From Bacillota bacterium (lineage in GTDB: Bacteria; Bacillota; Limnochordia; Darwinibacteriales; Darwinibacteriaceae), in assembly GCA_012799115.1 (NCBI GenBank), contig JAAZLY010000052.1, positions 1 to 16,423 of the forward strand: a DNA stretch of 16,423 nt. The letters run 5' to 3'. The translations under genes and the position numbers were made by a program. The first letter of the stretch is position 1; each line of letters starts with the position of its first letter. The notes beneath the pieces are model-generated. The model had not been told where the DNA came from, did no database searches, and saw only the letters and a program-made list of their open reading frames with translations. Shown here one piece after another: positions 8,017 to 14,665 of this stretch.

Positions 8017-8045
8017 ATTATAAACAAGTCCCATACTTTCGTCAA
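8017..8045 (-). promoter_or_regulatory. Sigma-A promoter of the FMN-binding-like gene
   Basis: On the minus strand, TTGACG (8045-8040) and a perfect TATAAT (8022-8017) are separated by exactly 17 bases. Transcription should begin near 8010, giving a leader of about 55 bases before the ATG at 7955. Such a near-consensus promoter predicts strong expression independent of the ccm operon. Confidence 0.85.
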
Positions 8046-8103
8046 TTGAATTTGTGTTCATTTTCTCGACCTAATAATAACATGACACTTTCATAGTGTT
8101 TAC

Positions 8104-8271
8104 CTAACTAACTGTTCGGTCCGTTCCTTCTCTTACCAATTCATTTAGGAGAGAAATCTCCCTCTCTAGCTTGCGTTGTTGCCCATGGATTGCCAGCGTA
8201 TAACCGAACAGCAAGAGCCAAATTAGCGTGTACCCAATGGCGAAAAAAATCATAAACATCCCACTTTCCAT
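8104..8271 (-). CDS. ccmD: CcmD-like small membrane protein
   Basis: A 55-residue ORF begins at the ATG at 8271, 14 bases after the ccmC stop. It has one membrane segment (MFMIFFAIGYTLIWLLLFGYTLAI, residues ~5-28) followed by a charged tail (HGQQRKLEREISLLNELV). This is the topology, size and position of CcmD. In the classical system CcmD helps release haem-loaded CcmE from the CcmABC complex. Sequence similarity in this family is weak, so the call rests on topology and gene order. No strong ribosome site is visible; it may be translated by coupling to ccmC. The gene is the last of the ccm run and has no strong terminator after it, only a five-base-stem hairpin near 8090-8100. Confidence 0.75.
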   Translation of the reverse strand: MESGMFMIFFAIGYTLIWLLLFGYTLAIHGQQRKLEREISLLNELVREGTDRTVS

Positions 8272-8285
8272 AGAAAATCTACCCG

Positions 8286-8957
8286 CTAGGGCAATACCTC
8301 AGATTTAAGTTGCCTGACTCGTGCCTTCAGCTCAAGGGACTTCATACGCAACGGAAGTAAGTAGATATAGAGCAAGGAGAACACTCCAAGGCTTGCAAAC
8401 AGAGCCACTTTCATTCTGGCATCCAAGGCCACTCCTTCACTGCTAACAAGGATAGGATGAATGGACCGCCACCATCTGGCAGAAAAGAAGACCAAGGGCA
8501 CATTAACAAAGGCAACAATCCCATAAATGGCGGCAAACCGTTTCTTGGCTTCCGTTTCCCCGCCACTTTGCAACACCATATAAGCTACATACATGAACCA
8601 TAGAACCAATGTCGTTGTTAGTCTAGGATCCCAAGTCCACCATGTGTTCCAGATGGGATATGCCCACAAAGGCCCAGTAAGCAAGGTGCCACTAATAAAG
8701 ACAGTGCCAATCTCGGCTGATGCCAGGGCTAGAAGATTCACTCCCTCACTTCTTTTCCATAAGTAGGCGATGCTGGCAGCAAAGACGACGCAAAAAGCCA
8801 ACAATCCGATCCAGGCCGAGGCTACGTGGTAGTAAAAAACTTTTTGCACAATGCCCATGGTTCGTTCTACTGGGGCATAAAAAAATATGATGTAGAGATT
8901 CACCGGTAGAAGAACTATAAGAATTGCAGATAGAAGTTGCCATATTCTCTGTCTCAA
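8286..8957 (-). CDS. ccmC: Haem-handling membrane protein CcmC
   Basis: A 223-residue protein with six membrane segments and the tryptophan-rich WWD signature of haem-handling proteins: WNTWWTWDPRLT (103-113). The two expected axial histidines flank it: H44 in YYHVASAW and H167 in WWRSIHP. CcmC presents haem to CcmE at the outer face of the membrane and forms the covalent haem-CcmE adduct. I prefer the TTG at 8957 as start: GGAGGG lies six bases upstream. A TTG two codons earlier (8963) would overlap the ccmB stop as TTGA but abuts the ribosome site with no gap. It lies between ccmB and ccmD in standard order. Confidence 0.93.
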   Translation of the reverse strand: MRQRIWQLLSAILIVLLPVNLYIIFFYAPVERTMGIVQKVFYYHVASAWIGLLAFCVVFAASIAYLWKRSEGVNLLALASAEIGTVFISGTLLTGPLWAYPIWNTWWTWDPRLTTTLVLWFMYVAYMVLQSGGETEAKKRFAAIYGIVAFVNVPLVFFSARWWRSIHPILVSSEGVALDARMKVALFASLGVFSLLYIYLLPLRMKSLELKARVRQLKSEVLP

Positions 8958-8959
8958 GA

Positions 8960-9643
8960 TCAACCCTCCAAAACGTAATCAAACAACAACAAGGGAACAA
9001 CTGTAAAGGTGAGATCAAACATCAAGAGCAGATAAAACCATCCCATGACTGACTGTACTTCACCGAGCAATGCACCCTGGGAGGTCAAGATTGCCCCCAT
9101 CAGCAAAGGAATCAACAAGGGGAACAGTAGAAGTGGAAACAACAAACGTGATCCAGGTAGCTGCACAGTCATTCCGTTGAGCAAGGTACCAATGGCCGCT
9201 AGTCCCCAACTTCCTAAGAACAAAGACATTGCGAAATAACCCAGTTGCAGGTTTTGCCCGGAGACTCCCATAAAAGCCCACATAAGGGGCACCACAACGA
9301 TTTCAAAGATCAGAAGAATGCTCAAGCTACAAAAAAACTTCGCCAAAAACAAGATCCCCCGGTCACCGCTGGCCAGCAGCAAGGCATCAAGTGTCCCTTC
9401 CTCTGCTTCCTTGGAAAAGGCGCGCTGCAAGATCAGGCTAGCGGAAAAGTACACGCTGACCCACAAGGCCGCGGGAAACACCCTGCTGACTTCAAGGTTG
9501 ACGAGCTGCAATGCATAGCTGAAGATAAAGACCAACATGACTCCAAAAACTAGCGTGCCAATGAGCTGGCCAAAAGTTTGGATTTCGTCCTTAAGGTCCT
9601 TCCTGTAGATGAGGAAAACCTTGTTCCAGAACCTAGGTATCAT
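8960..9643 (-). CDS. ccmB: Haem exporter permease CcmB
   Basis: A 227-residue integral membrane protein with about six hydrophobic segments. It has the CcmB hallmarks near the N-terminus: IYRKDLKDEIQTFGQLIGTLVFG, then SASLILQRAFSKEAEEGTLDALLLASGDRG. CcmB is the permease of the CcmAB ABC complex, whose ATPase activity drives release of holo-CcmE from CcmC. It starts at an ATG overlapping the end of ccmA by 11 bases and is followed directly by ccmC, so translation of the three is coupled. Length matches the family (~220). Confidence 0.92.
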   Translation of the reverse strand: MIPRFWNKVFLIYRKDLKDEIQTFGQLIGTLVFGVMLVFIFSYALQLVNLEVSRVFPAALWVSVYFSASLILQRAFSKEAEEGTLDALLLASGDRGILFLAKFFCSLSILLIFEIVVVPLMWAFMGVSGQNLQLGYFAMSLFLGSWGLAAIGTLLNGMTVQLPGSRLLFPLLLFPLLIPLLMGAILTSQGALLGEVQSVMGWFYLLLMFDLTFTVVPLLLFDYVLEG

Positions 9644-10280
9644 AGGATTCCCCCTGCTCTATCCTGCCGCCTTGCAGTCTTAACTCCTTGTATTCAAGCC
9701 CGCTTAAGAGCCTCGGTTCATGGGTGACGATCAGTTGAATGGTCTTCAAACGTTCTTTCTCAAGCAGGCGTTTGAGCAAGTCTTGTCCTTCCTGATCTAG
9801 ACTTGTAAAAGGTTCGTCATAAAGGATCATCCGCGGTCTTGATATCAACATACGGGCAATAGCGAGCCTTTGCTTCATGCCCCTAGACAAAACTGCAGCC
9901 GGCTCATACCGGTAGTGCCAGAGACCCACGAGGGTTAGGAGTTCTTGCTCGAACTCCTTGGAGCTTGCACCATACATACGGCCAAAAAACTGCAAATTAT
10001 CATAAACCGAAAGGGACTCATAGAGCATGGGTTTATGAGAGATATAGCCAATAGCACCGTGCTCCAAACCATACGGCGTGCCATTCCACAAAACCTCGCC
10101 AGCACTCTTCGGTAGCAGGCAGGCCAAAATCCTGAGCAAAGTAGTCTTACCCGCCCCATTAGGACCCGTGATCATCACTAGGTCCCCTGTGGTGGCCTCG
10201 AAGGAGACTCCCTTCAAGATTGTCCGTCCACCGATCTGCTTGTGGAGCCCTCTTACGACTAGCGCATCTGCCTTGACCAC
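9633..10280 (-). CDS. ccmA: ABC transporter ATPase CcmA
   Basis: A 215-residue ABC ATPase. Walker A GPNGAGKTT is at 39-47, the signature LSRGMKQRLAIAR at 131-143 (an LSxGxxxR form rather than LSGGQ, usual in CcmA), Walker B MILYDEP at 151-157, the D-loop SLD after it and the H-loop His at 187. It powers release of haem-loaded CcmE with CcmB and CcmC. The start is a GTG at 10280, preceded by AGGTGAGG, and overlaps the end of ccmF by 22 bases. The placement of ccmA after ccmF differs from the E. coli ccmABCDEFGH order. Confidence 0.93.
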   Translation of the reverse strand: MVKADALVVRGLHKQIGGRTILKGVSFEATTGDLVMITGPNGAGKTTLLRILACLLPKSAGEVLWNGTPYGLEHGAIGYISHKPMLYESLSVYDNLQFFGRMYGASSKEFEQELLTLVGLWHYRYEPAAVLSRGMKQRLAIARMLISRPRMILYDEPFTSLDQEGQDLLKRLLEKERLKTIQLIVTHEPRLLSGLEYKELRLQGGRIEQGESYDT

Positions 10281-12178
10281 AACCTCACCTGCCTACCCTT
10301 GAAACGGAATTTCAGATCAGCTAACAAGGTAACCAAAGCGCCGCCATAGATCATCCACGAACCAACCCAGATCCAACCCACCAGAGCAAATCGCTGTAAA
10401 TGAAGTTGGGCTACTGGTTGCTCCCAACCGGCCAAATTCAGATAGAGATCCTCTTTAAATGTACTGAAAATGCCCACTTTCGTCGATGGTTGGCTGCGCC
10501 CTTCCCAGAAGGTCTTCACGGAGGTGATTTCTCCCCGTTTTAAACCATCATCCATAATCTTCAGCGTGGTTCCAACATGATAGCGATCAGAACCATACTG
10601 GGCTTTTAACCCCTCATACTGCAGGGTATATTCACCGAGGACAATTTCCTGCCCCGGATTAACCGAAACATGAATGTCTTCGACGAAGATGGATGATCCT
10701 GTCACGCCCACCATAACGATCAAGACACCAAGATGAACAAGACCCCCACCCCATCGCCGCAAAGAACGGAACTGAAGTAAGATGGGTACATGGGATACGA
10801 TCCCAAAGGCCGCTAGGGCAAAGGCAAGGGTTCCAATACCACCTGCTTCAATAGAATAAGCGTAGATACCTACCGCCACAGCCGACAAGACGGGCAACGC
10901 CAACCTTCGTATCCATACCCTGCCCGATACCTCTTTTCTCAGCAAGGGTGAGAGGCTCATGAGAAATAGGATTGCTAGGAAGAGGGGCACACTCAGCTGG
11001 TTGAAGAAACCCCTGTCCAAAACCACTTCACGTGCAGCAAAGAGTCGTGAGAGGACTGGAAACATGGTACCGAAAAAAACTCCAGCGCACAGCATCAAAA
11101 GGAGTATAGAACCCAGGGTGATGGGTATCGCCATCCCTGAGGACTCGTAATTCGTATCCCCCTTCTCCGTACTGACCAGGACCCGGCGCCTAGACCATCC
11201 CAAAACCAAGGAGAACACCAAGAGAATCAACAAGACTGCTAGGAAAGCCTGTCCAAGTACACCACCTGCAAAAGCGTGAACTGAATCGAGAATACCACTG
11301 CGCGTCAAGAATGTGGCAAAGATCGTAAGTCCATAGGTGATCACGATCAAGATATAACTCCAGACCCTCCTTGTGGAGTGTTCCAGAGGAAGGCACAAAA
11401 TGTGTAAGAGTGCAGTGGACGTTAGCCAAGGAAAGAAGGAGGAGTTCTCCACGGGGTCCCAGGCCCAATAACCTCCCCATCCTAGCTCGTTGTAGGCCCA
11501 TTGACCTCCAGTTACGATACCTGCTGTGAGGAAGAGCCAAGAGAAGAGAACCCACTTCATAACATGACCAAGCCAGTCGCCTTCCAGATCATTTGTCCAC
11601 AGTCCTACAACAGCGAAAGCAAATGGTACCAGAAAGCCGCTGAAACCAAGAAAAAGAAGGGGCGGGTGGAAGACCATGCCCAGACTCTGTAGCATAGGGT
11701 TGAGTCCAGAGCCATCATAGGGACTCGTCGTCAGGCGCTCAAAGGGGGTCGCAATAAACAGCAAGAGCAAGAGGAAGACAAGGCACACCGCCTGCATGAC
11801 AATTCCTAGGCGAATGCCTAGATCATCCTTCTGATACCTCTTGACCCTTTGCACCACAAACGTCAACGATGAAAGAATCAGTACCCACAGTAGAAGAGAA
11901 CCGCTCTGCCCTGCCCAAAGAGCACTCACCTTATAGAGTACTGGCAGATTGCGGGCTGAATGACGGGACACATAGGCTATGCTAAAGTCATTGATCAAGA
12001 AGGCTACGACGAGGCCTAATGTAGCTGTAAGAATGCAAAGCGTAGAAAGGGCTCCCGCCCGTCCTGCCATCAAACCGATCCTTTGCTTCTTTTCTCGAAG
12101 CGTCAATAGACTAAGAATCAGGGCGGAAACTCCGAAGAAAACAGCCAGATATAGTGATACTACGCCAACATAAGTCAC
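10259..12178 (-). CDS. ccmF: Cytochrome c haem lyase subunit CcmF
   Basis: The 639-residue, many-membrane-segment product is the expected length of CcmF. It has the WWD-type motif GWGGYWAWDPVENSSFFPWL (about 233-252), the conserved VFHPPLLFLG histidine segment before it and a VEDIHVSVNPGQ periplasmic stretch near the C-terminus. CcmF takes haem from holo-CcmE and attaches it to CxxCH cysteines of the apocytochrome; normally it works with CcmH and CcmI, which are not present here. The start is a GTG at 12178 that overlaps the ccmE stop by one base (TAGTG), with GAAGGAGAAG upstream. Its 3' end overlaps ccmA. Confidence 0.95.
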   Translation of the reverse strand: MTYVGVVSLYLAVFFGVSALILSLLTLREKKQRIGLMAGRAGALSTLCILTATLGLVVAFLINDFSIAYVSRHSARNLPVLYKVSALWAGQSGSLLLWVLILSSLTFVVQRVKRYQKDDLGIRLGIVMQAVCLVFLLLLLFIATPFERLTTSPYDGSGLNPMLQSLGMVFHPPLLFLGFSGFLVPFAFAVVGLWTNDLEGDWLGHVMKWVLFSWLFLTAGIVTGGQWAYNELGWGGYWAWDPVENSSFFPWLTSTALLHILCLPLEHSTRRVWSYILIVITYGLTIFATFLTRSGILDSVHAFAGGVLGQAFLAVLLILLVFSLVLGWSRRRVLVSTEKGDTNYESSGMAIPITLGSILLLMLCAGVFFGTMFPVLSRLFAAREVVLDRGFFNQLSVPLFLAILFLMSLSPLLRKEVSGRVWIRRLALPVLSAVAVGIYAYSIEAGGIGTLAFALAAFGIVSHVPILLQFRSLRRWGGGLVHLGVLIVMVGVTGSSIFVEDIHVSVNPGQEIVLGEYTLQYEGLKAQYGSDRYHVGTTLKIMDDGLKRGEITSVKTFWEGRSQPSTKVGIFSTFKEDLYLNLAGWEQPVAQLHLQRFALVGWIWVGSWMIYGGALVTLLADLKFRFKGRQVRLWSRQMR

Positions 12179-12564
12179 TATTCTTCTCCTTCATACTTTG
12201 ATGGACACTGCAGCATAAGCTTACTCACCTGAAACTCTCCCTGGGAGTCAAGGGTTCCTTCAATGATCACCTCTTCGGAATGGTGGAAGTTATCGGGAAG
12301 CACCCCTGGGTATGATGCTTCAATGTACGCATCACCGTCGGTTAAGCGAAAGACAAGCAAAGGAAGGGTAGCATCATAGAAGACGCTATCCTCTACCAAC
12401 TGACCTTTCACTCTCAGTTTCTGCTCCAAGACTTCCTTCGCCTGAACCTCGGAGATGGTGTAGTAGTAAGCGGCAGAGTTCTCAAAGGCACGAAAAGCCA
12501 AGAAGCCCAACAAGAGCAAGGGTAATAAAGAAAACAAGAGTATCTTCAACTTCCTTTTGGACAT
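12178..12564 (-). CDS. ccmE: Variant haem chaperone CcmE (CxxxY type)
   Basis: A 128-residue protein with one N-terminal membrane anchor (~residues 7-25) and an outer OB-fold domain (LRVKGQLVEDSV, EEVIIEGTLDSQGEFQVSKLMLQ). In most bacteria CcmE binds haem covalently through a His in an HxxxY motif. Here the motif is CPSKY (C120 to Y124), so the ligand is Cys. Such CxxxY CcmE proteins are known from Desulfovibrio and archaea, where Ccm works without CcmG and CcmH. The two His residues at 'NFHH' are upstream of the motif and not in its position. I choose ATG 12564 (GGGAG upstream). A longer frame to 12627 would add 21 residues encoded by the intergenic hairpin and is unlikely. The stop overlaps the ccmF GTG. 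Confidence 0.9.
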   Translation of the reverse strand: MSKRKLKILLFSLLPLLLLGFLAFRAFENSAAYYYTISEVQAKEVLEQKLRVKGQLVEDSVFYDATLPLLVFRLTDGDAYIEASYPGVLPDNFHHSEEVIIEGTLDSQGEFQVSKLMLQCPSKYEGEE

Positions 12565-12592
12565 GCTCTCAACTCCCAAGACAAAATAGACA

Positions 12593-12616
12593 GAGGAAAG
12601 CGTAAACGCTTTCCTC
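12593..12616 (-). other. Intergenic hairpin between the cytochrome gene and ccmE
   Basis: GAGGAAAGCGT and ACGCTTTCCTC form an 11-base perfect stem around a two-base centre (a ten-base stem with a four-base loop in RNA). On the minus strand only a poor U-tract follows (TGTCTATTTTG). It could be a weak or leaky terminator, or an RNA-stability/processing element that lets the upstream cytochrome be made at a higher level than the downstream ccm genes. Confidence 0.6.
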
Positions 12617-12667
12617 AAGAAAAACACATTAAAACGCTTGCTTCCTCAGTCACCTATTCGCTTGTTC

Positions 12668-13420
12668 TTAGTGACCGTCATGGCAAGGTGCACAATCCAT
12701 CTTGCCAAGGGTATCATCGGCGTAGCCACCTACATGGCAGTCAAAGCAAGCCTTCGTCTCTTCAGACATTGGATGAGCAGGCACAAATGTGCCAGCCTGT
12801 AGCTGGTTCATGTACAAAGCGGCTTGAGCAGCAACGTCGCCTGTGAGGGCCTTACAACGAGGACCTCTCTCGCTCGATTTCTTACCAGTGGCCTTGCACC
12901 AATTGGCAATGGAGGCATGACACAGTGGGCTTCCAGATATGCTGTTCTCCATGCTGAGCGGCAATGCTGTAGCACTATACCAAGCCATAATCTCGTTAAC
13001 AATGACGGCTGTGCCTTGACCACGGCCGTATACTAACGATACAGCAGCGGCAGCCCCATTAATGGCTCCACAAAGCGTTCCCCAGGCAACTCCGCCACCT
13101 TTACCAAAGTTCATCAGTTGCGAGGGCACAAAACTAAATGGTTCGCCCAACTCTTCAATGAGGGCTCTGAATGCACCTTCTGCGCATCCATTTCCTTCAC
13201 CGTAGTACTGTGCTCCCAACTCCCGAACCTTCTCCACATCTAGAGGTTTGTCAAAGTACTGCTCCCACGGATACTCTGGGAGTTCGACAGTGGCTCCTTC
13301 TGCTTTAGGAGTAAGCAAACCCAGTCCAGTGCCTGCCAGGGCAATACCGGCCACCGCTCCTCCTGCACTCATCAGAAAGTCTCGTCTCGTCAATACTCTC
13401 TTCTTTTCCTCCACGTACAT
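12668..13420 (-). CDS. Tat-exported split-Soret-type dihaem cytochrome c
   Basis: A 250-residue protein with a twin-arginine signal (TRRDFLM, R12-R13, then an Ala/Gly-rich hydrophobic run, cut near A43). The body belongs to the C_GCAxxG_C_C redox family: GCAEG with C79, C117, C167, C175 and C189. Two c-type haem sites lie at the very C-terminus: CFDCH (225-229) and CAPCH (243-247). This combination and length match the split-Soret cytochrome c of Desulfovibrio desulfuricans, a dimer with two haems per subunit and an Fe-S cluster. Haem attachment must occur outside the membrane, by the Ccm proteins encoded downstream. GGAGG lies three bases before the ATG. The physiological partner is unknown; Fe-S ligation by the body cysteines is inferred from the family. 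Confidence 0.88.
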   Translation of the reverse strand: MYVEEKKRVLTRRDFLMSAGGAVAGIALAGTGLGLLTPKAEGATVELPEYPWEQYFDKPLDVEKVRELGAQYYGEGNGCAEGAFRALIEELGEPFSFVPSQLMNFGKGGGVAWGTLCGAINGAAAAVSLVYGRGQGTAVIVNEIMAWYSATALPLSMENSISGSPLCHASIANWCKATGKKSSERGPRCKALTGDVAAQAALYMNQLQAGTFVPAHPMSEETKACFDCHVGGYADDTLGKMDCAPCHDGH

Positions 13421-13440
13421 TCGCCTCCATAGTTTTATAT

Positions 13441-13458
13441 TGCGATAGAGTTCACAAA
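13441..13458. promoter_or_regulatory. Crp/Fnr-type dyad upstream of the cytochrome gene
   Basis: On the minus strand the 18 bases read TTGTGA-N6-TCGCAA. The right half differs by one base from the exact complement of the left, and the spacing is that of Crp/Fnr-family operators. It ends about 20 bases before the cytochrome ATG and overlaps a possible TATAAA at 13440-13435, so it would act as a repressor site or serve an as yet unseen promoter. The 108-base gap between tatC and this gene is otherwise featureless. Confidence 0.4.
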
Positions 13459-13528
13459 CTTGAATACTGTCTTCTTGATTAGAAAGGTAATTCCTGCCTA
13501 TCTTGGCAAATAAAGGCTGGTTTTCAAG

Positions 13529-14266
13529 CTAGTTATCTGCCAATTTCTTACGAAAGACAATACGGCACAATAGGATGCTGAACTCGTAAAGGAGTAGCAT
13601 GGGTAGTGCCAGCAGAAGCTGGGAAACAACATCAGGGGGGGTCAATACTGTGGCCAATATAAAGATAATCAAGACGAAATACTTCCGGTGCCGTACCAAG
13701 GTTTGCGGATGCAAAATCCCCACTCCAGCCAAAAGCAGTACAATTAGGGGTAGCTGAAAGACCACACCAAAGGGGACAATAAGCCCGAGAGCGAACGAGA
13801 CATAGTTACCGATTGAGATCAGCGGTGCAAGTTGTTCTGTACCGAAACCCATAAAGAACCTGTAGGCTATGGGTAAGATGGCTTTGTATGCAAAAAGAAC
13901 ACCAAAGGCAAATAAAGCCAGCGAAAAAGGCAAACCAATGAATAAGGCACGGACTTCTTTCTCCCTTAAGCCAGGTACGAGAAAACGAATGACTTGATAC
14001 AAAATAACAGGAAGGTCTAGGAAGCATCCTACGATAAGAGCAACCGTGAGGTGAACAATAAAGGCCTCACCGGGATATAAAAACACGAGTTCGCCAGGGA
14101 TCCGCATCACATACTCTACAATAGAAGGAGAGTAATAAAAGCCTACTATGATACCTAAGGCCAACGTCGCAATGATCACGATGATTCTTCTACGCAGCTC
14201 CGTAAGATGATCGACGAGACTCATACCCTCTGCAGGGTTCTTGCCATTCTGCAGTCTTCTAAGCAT
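13529..14266 (-). CDS. tatC: Twin-arginine translocase subunit TatC
   Basis: A 245-residue protein with six membrane segments. It has the N-terminal TatC hallmark SLVDHLTELRRRI, which contacts the twin-arginine signal, followed by FLVPGLREKEVRALF in the usual second cytoplasmic loop. TatC recognises Tat signals and nucleates the TatA pore. I choose ATG 14266 (AGGTGG six bases upstream) over an in-frame GTG at 14272, which directly abuts that ribosome site. It is preceded by tatA and followed, after 108 bases, by a Tat-dependent cytochrome, suggesting a dedicated exporter. Confidence 0.95.
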   Translation of the reverse strand: MLRRLQNGKNPAEGMSLVDHLTELRRRIIVIIATLALGIIVGFYYSPSIVEYVMRIPGELVFLYPGEAFIVHLTVALIVGCFLDLPVILYQVIRFLVPGLREKEVRALFIGLPFSLALFAFGVLFAYKAILPIAYRFFMGFGTEQLAPLISIGNYVSFALGLIVPFGVVFQLPLIVLLLAGVGILHPQTLVRHRKYFVLIIFILATVLTPPDVVSQLLLALPMLLLYEFSILLCRIVFRKKLADN

Positions 14267-14309
14267 AAACACCCACCTAATCCCGAGAGAAAATCAGCCT
14301 TGATAGCCT

Positions 14310-14489
14310 CTACTTGTCGTCGCTCTTCGTTGTAACGGTCTCATCGTCTGCTAATCCCTTTGTGGCATTCTTAAACTCATGCAAACCTTTACCAATGGCC
14401 TTTCCGATATCAGGTAACTTAGAAGGTCCAAAAATAACCAGCGCAATCACCAGGACTAAGATCAACTCACCGATACCAATCCTGCCCAT
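14310..14489 (-). CDS. tatA: Twin-arginine translocase subunit TatA
   Basis: A 59-residue ORF: MGRIGIGELILVLVIALVIF forms the single membrane segment, then the hinge FGPSKLPDIGKAIGKGL begins the amphipathic helix, and the tail is short and acidic. These are the standard TatA features, with FGPxKLP fully conserved. AGAGGTG lies seven bases before the ATG at 14489. With tatC it makes a minimal two-component (TatA plus TatC) system of the Gram-positive type; there is no separate tatB. The stop is 43 bases before the tatC start. It is the first gene of the minus-strand cluster. Confidence 0.94.
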   Translation of the reverse strand: MGRIGIGELILVLVIALVIFGPSKLPDIGKAIGKGLHEFKNATKGLADDETVTTKSDDK

Positions 14490-14534
14490 CCATTTTCACC
14501 TCTTTGTTAATCTTTTGTCTATCCATTCATTCCC

Positions 14535-14563
14535 AGCCTATCATCTACCCAGGTCAAAGTCAA
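14535..14563 (-). promoter_or_regulatory. Possible promoter of the tat-cytochrome-ccm cluster
   Basis: On the minus strand TTGACT (14563-14558) is followed after 17 bases by TAGGCT (14540-14535), which keeps the three most conserved -10 positions and has an extended TG one base upstream. The predicted start near 14528 leaves about 39 bases of leader before tatA. The match is moderate. The rest of the 176-base divergent gap up to the peptidase start holds nothing else I can name. Confidence 0.45.
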
Positions 14564-14665
14564 GGGAACTGGCGCAGTCAATCATCTAGCCTTTGCAGGA
14601 AATTTACTTCCAGAGGGGAAGGTATTTCATTGGATTAAGAAACCTAAACGAAGGGATGAAACCAA

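Noticed and set aside
8082..8103. Small hairpin after ccmD as the operon terminator
   Set aside because: The stem is only about five bases and no T-run follows, so readthrough toward the FMN-binding-like gene remains possible.
9245..9553. + strand ORFs opposite ccmB
   Set aside because: They are shadows of the ccmB coding strand with polar, low-information sequence.
12565..12627. Longer CcmE start at 12627
   Set aside because: The added 21 codons run through the intergenic hairpin, and the membrane anchor with basic residues starts properly at 12564.
13435..13440. TATAAA as -10 box of a separate cytochrome promoter
   Set aside because: The implied transcript start would leave under ten bases of leader, inside the ribosome site, and no -35 fits at 16-18 bases.
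14314..14589. + strand ORF opposite tatA
   Set aside because: tatA on the minus strand has the conserved FGPSKLP hinge and a good ribosome site, so this frame is a shadow.
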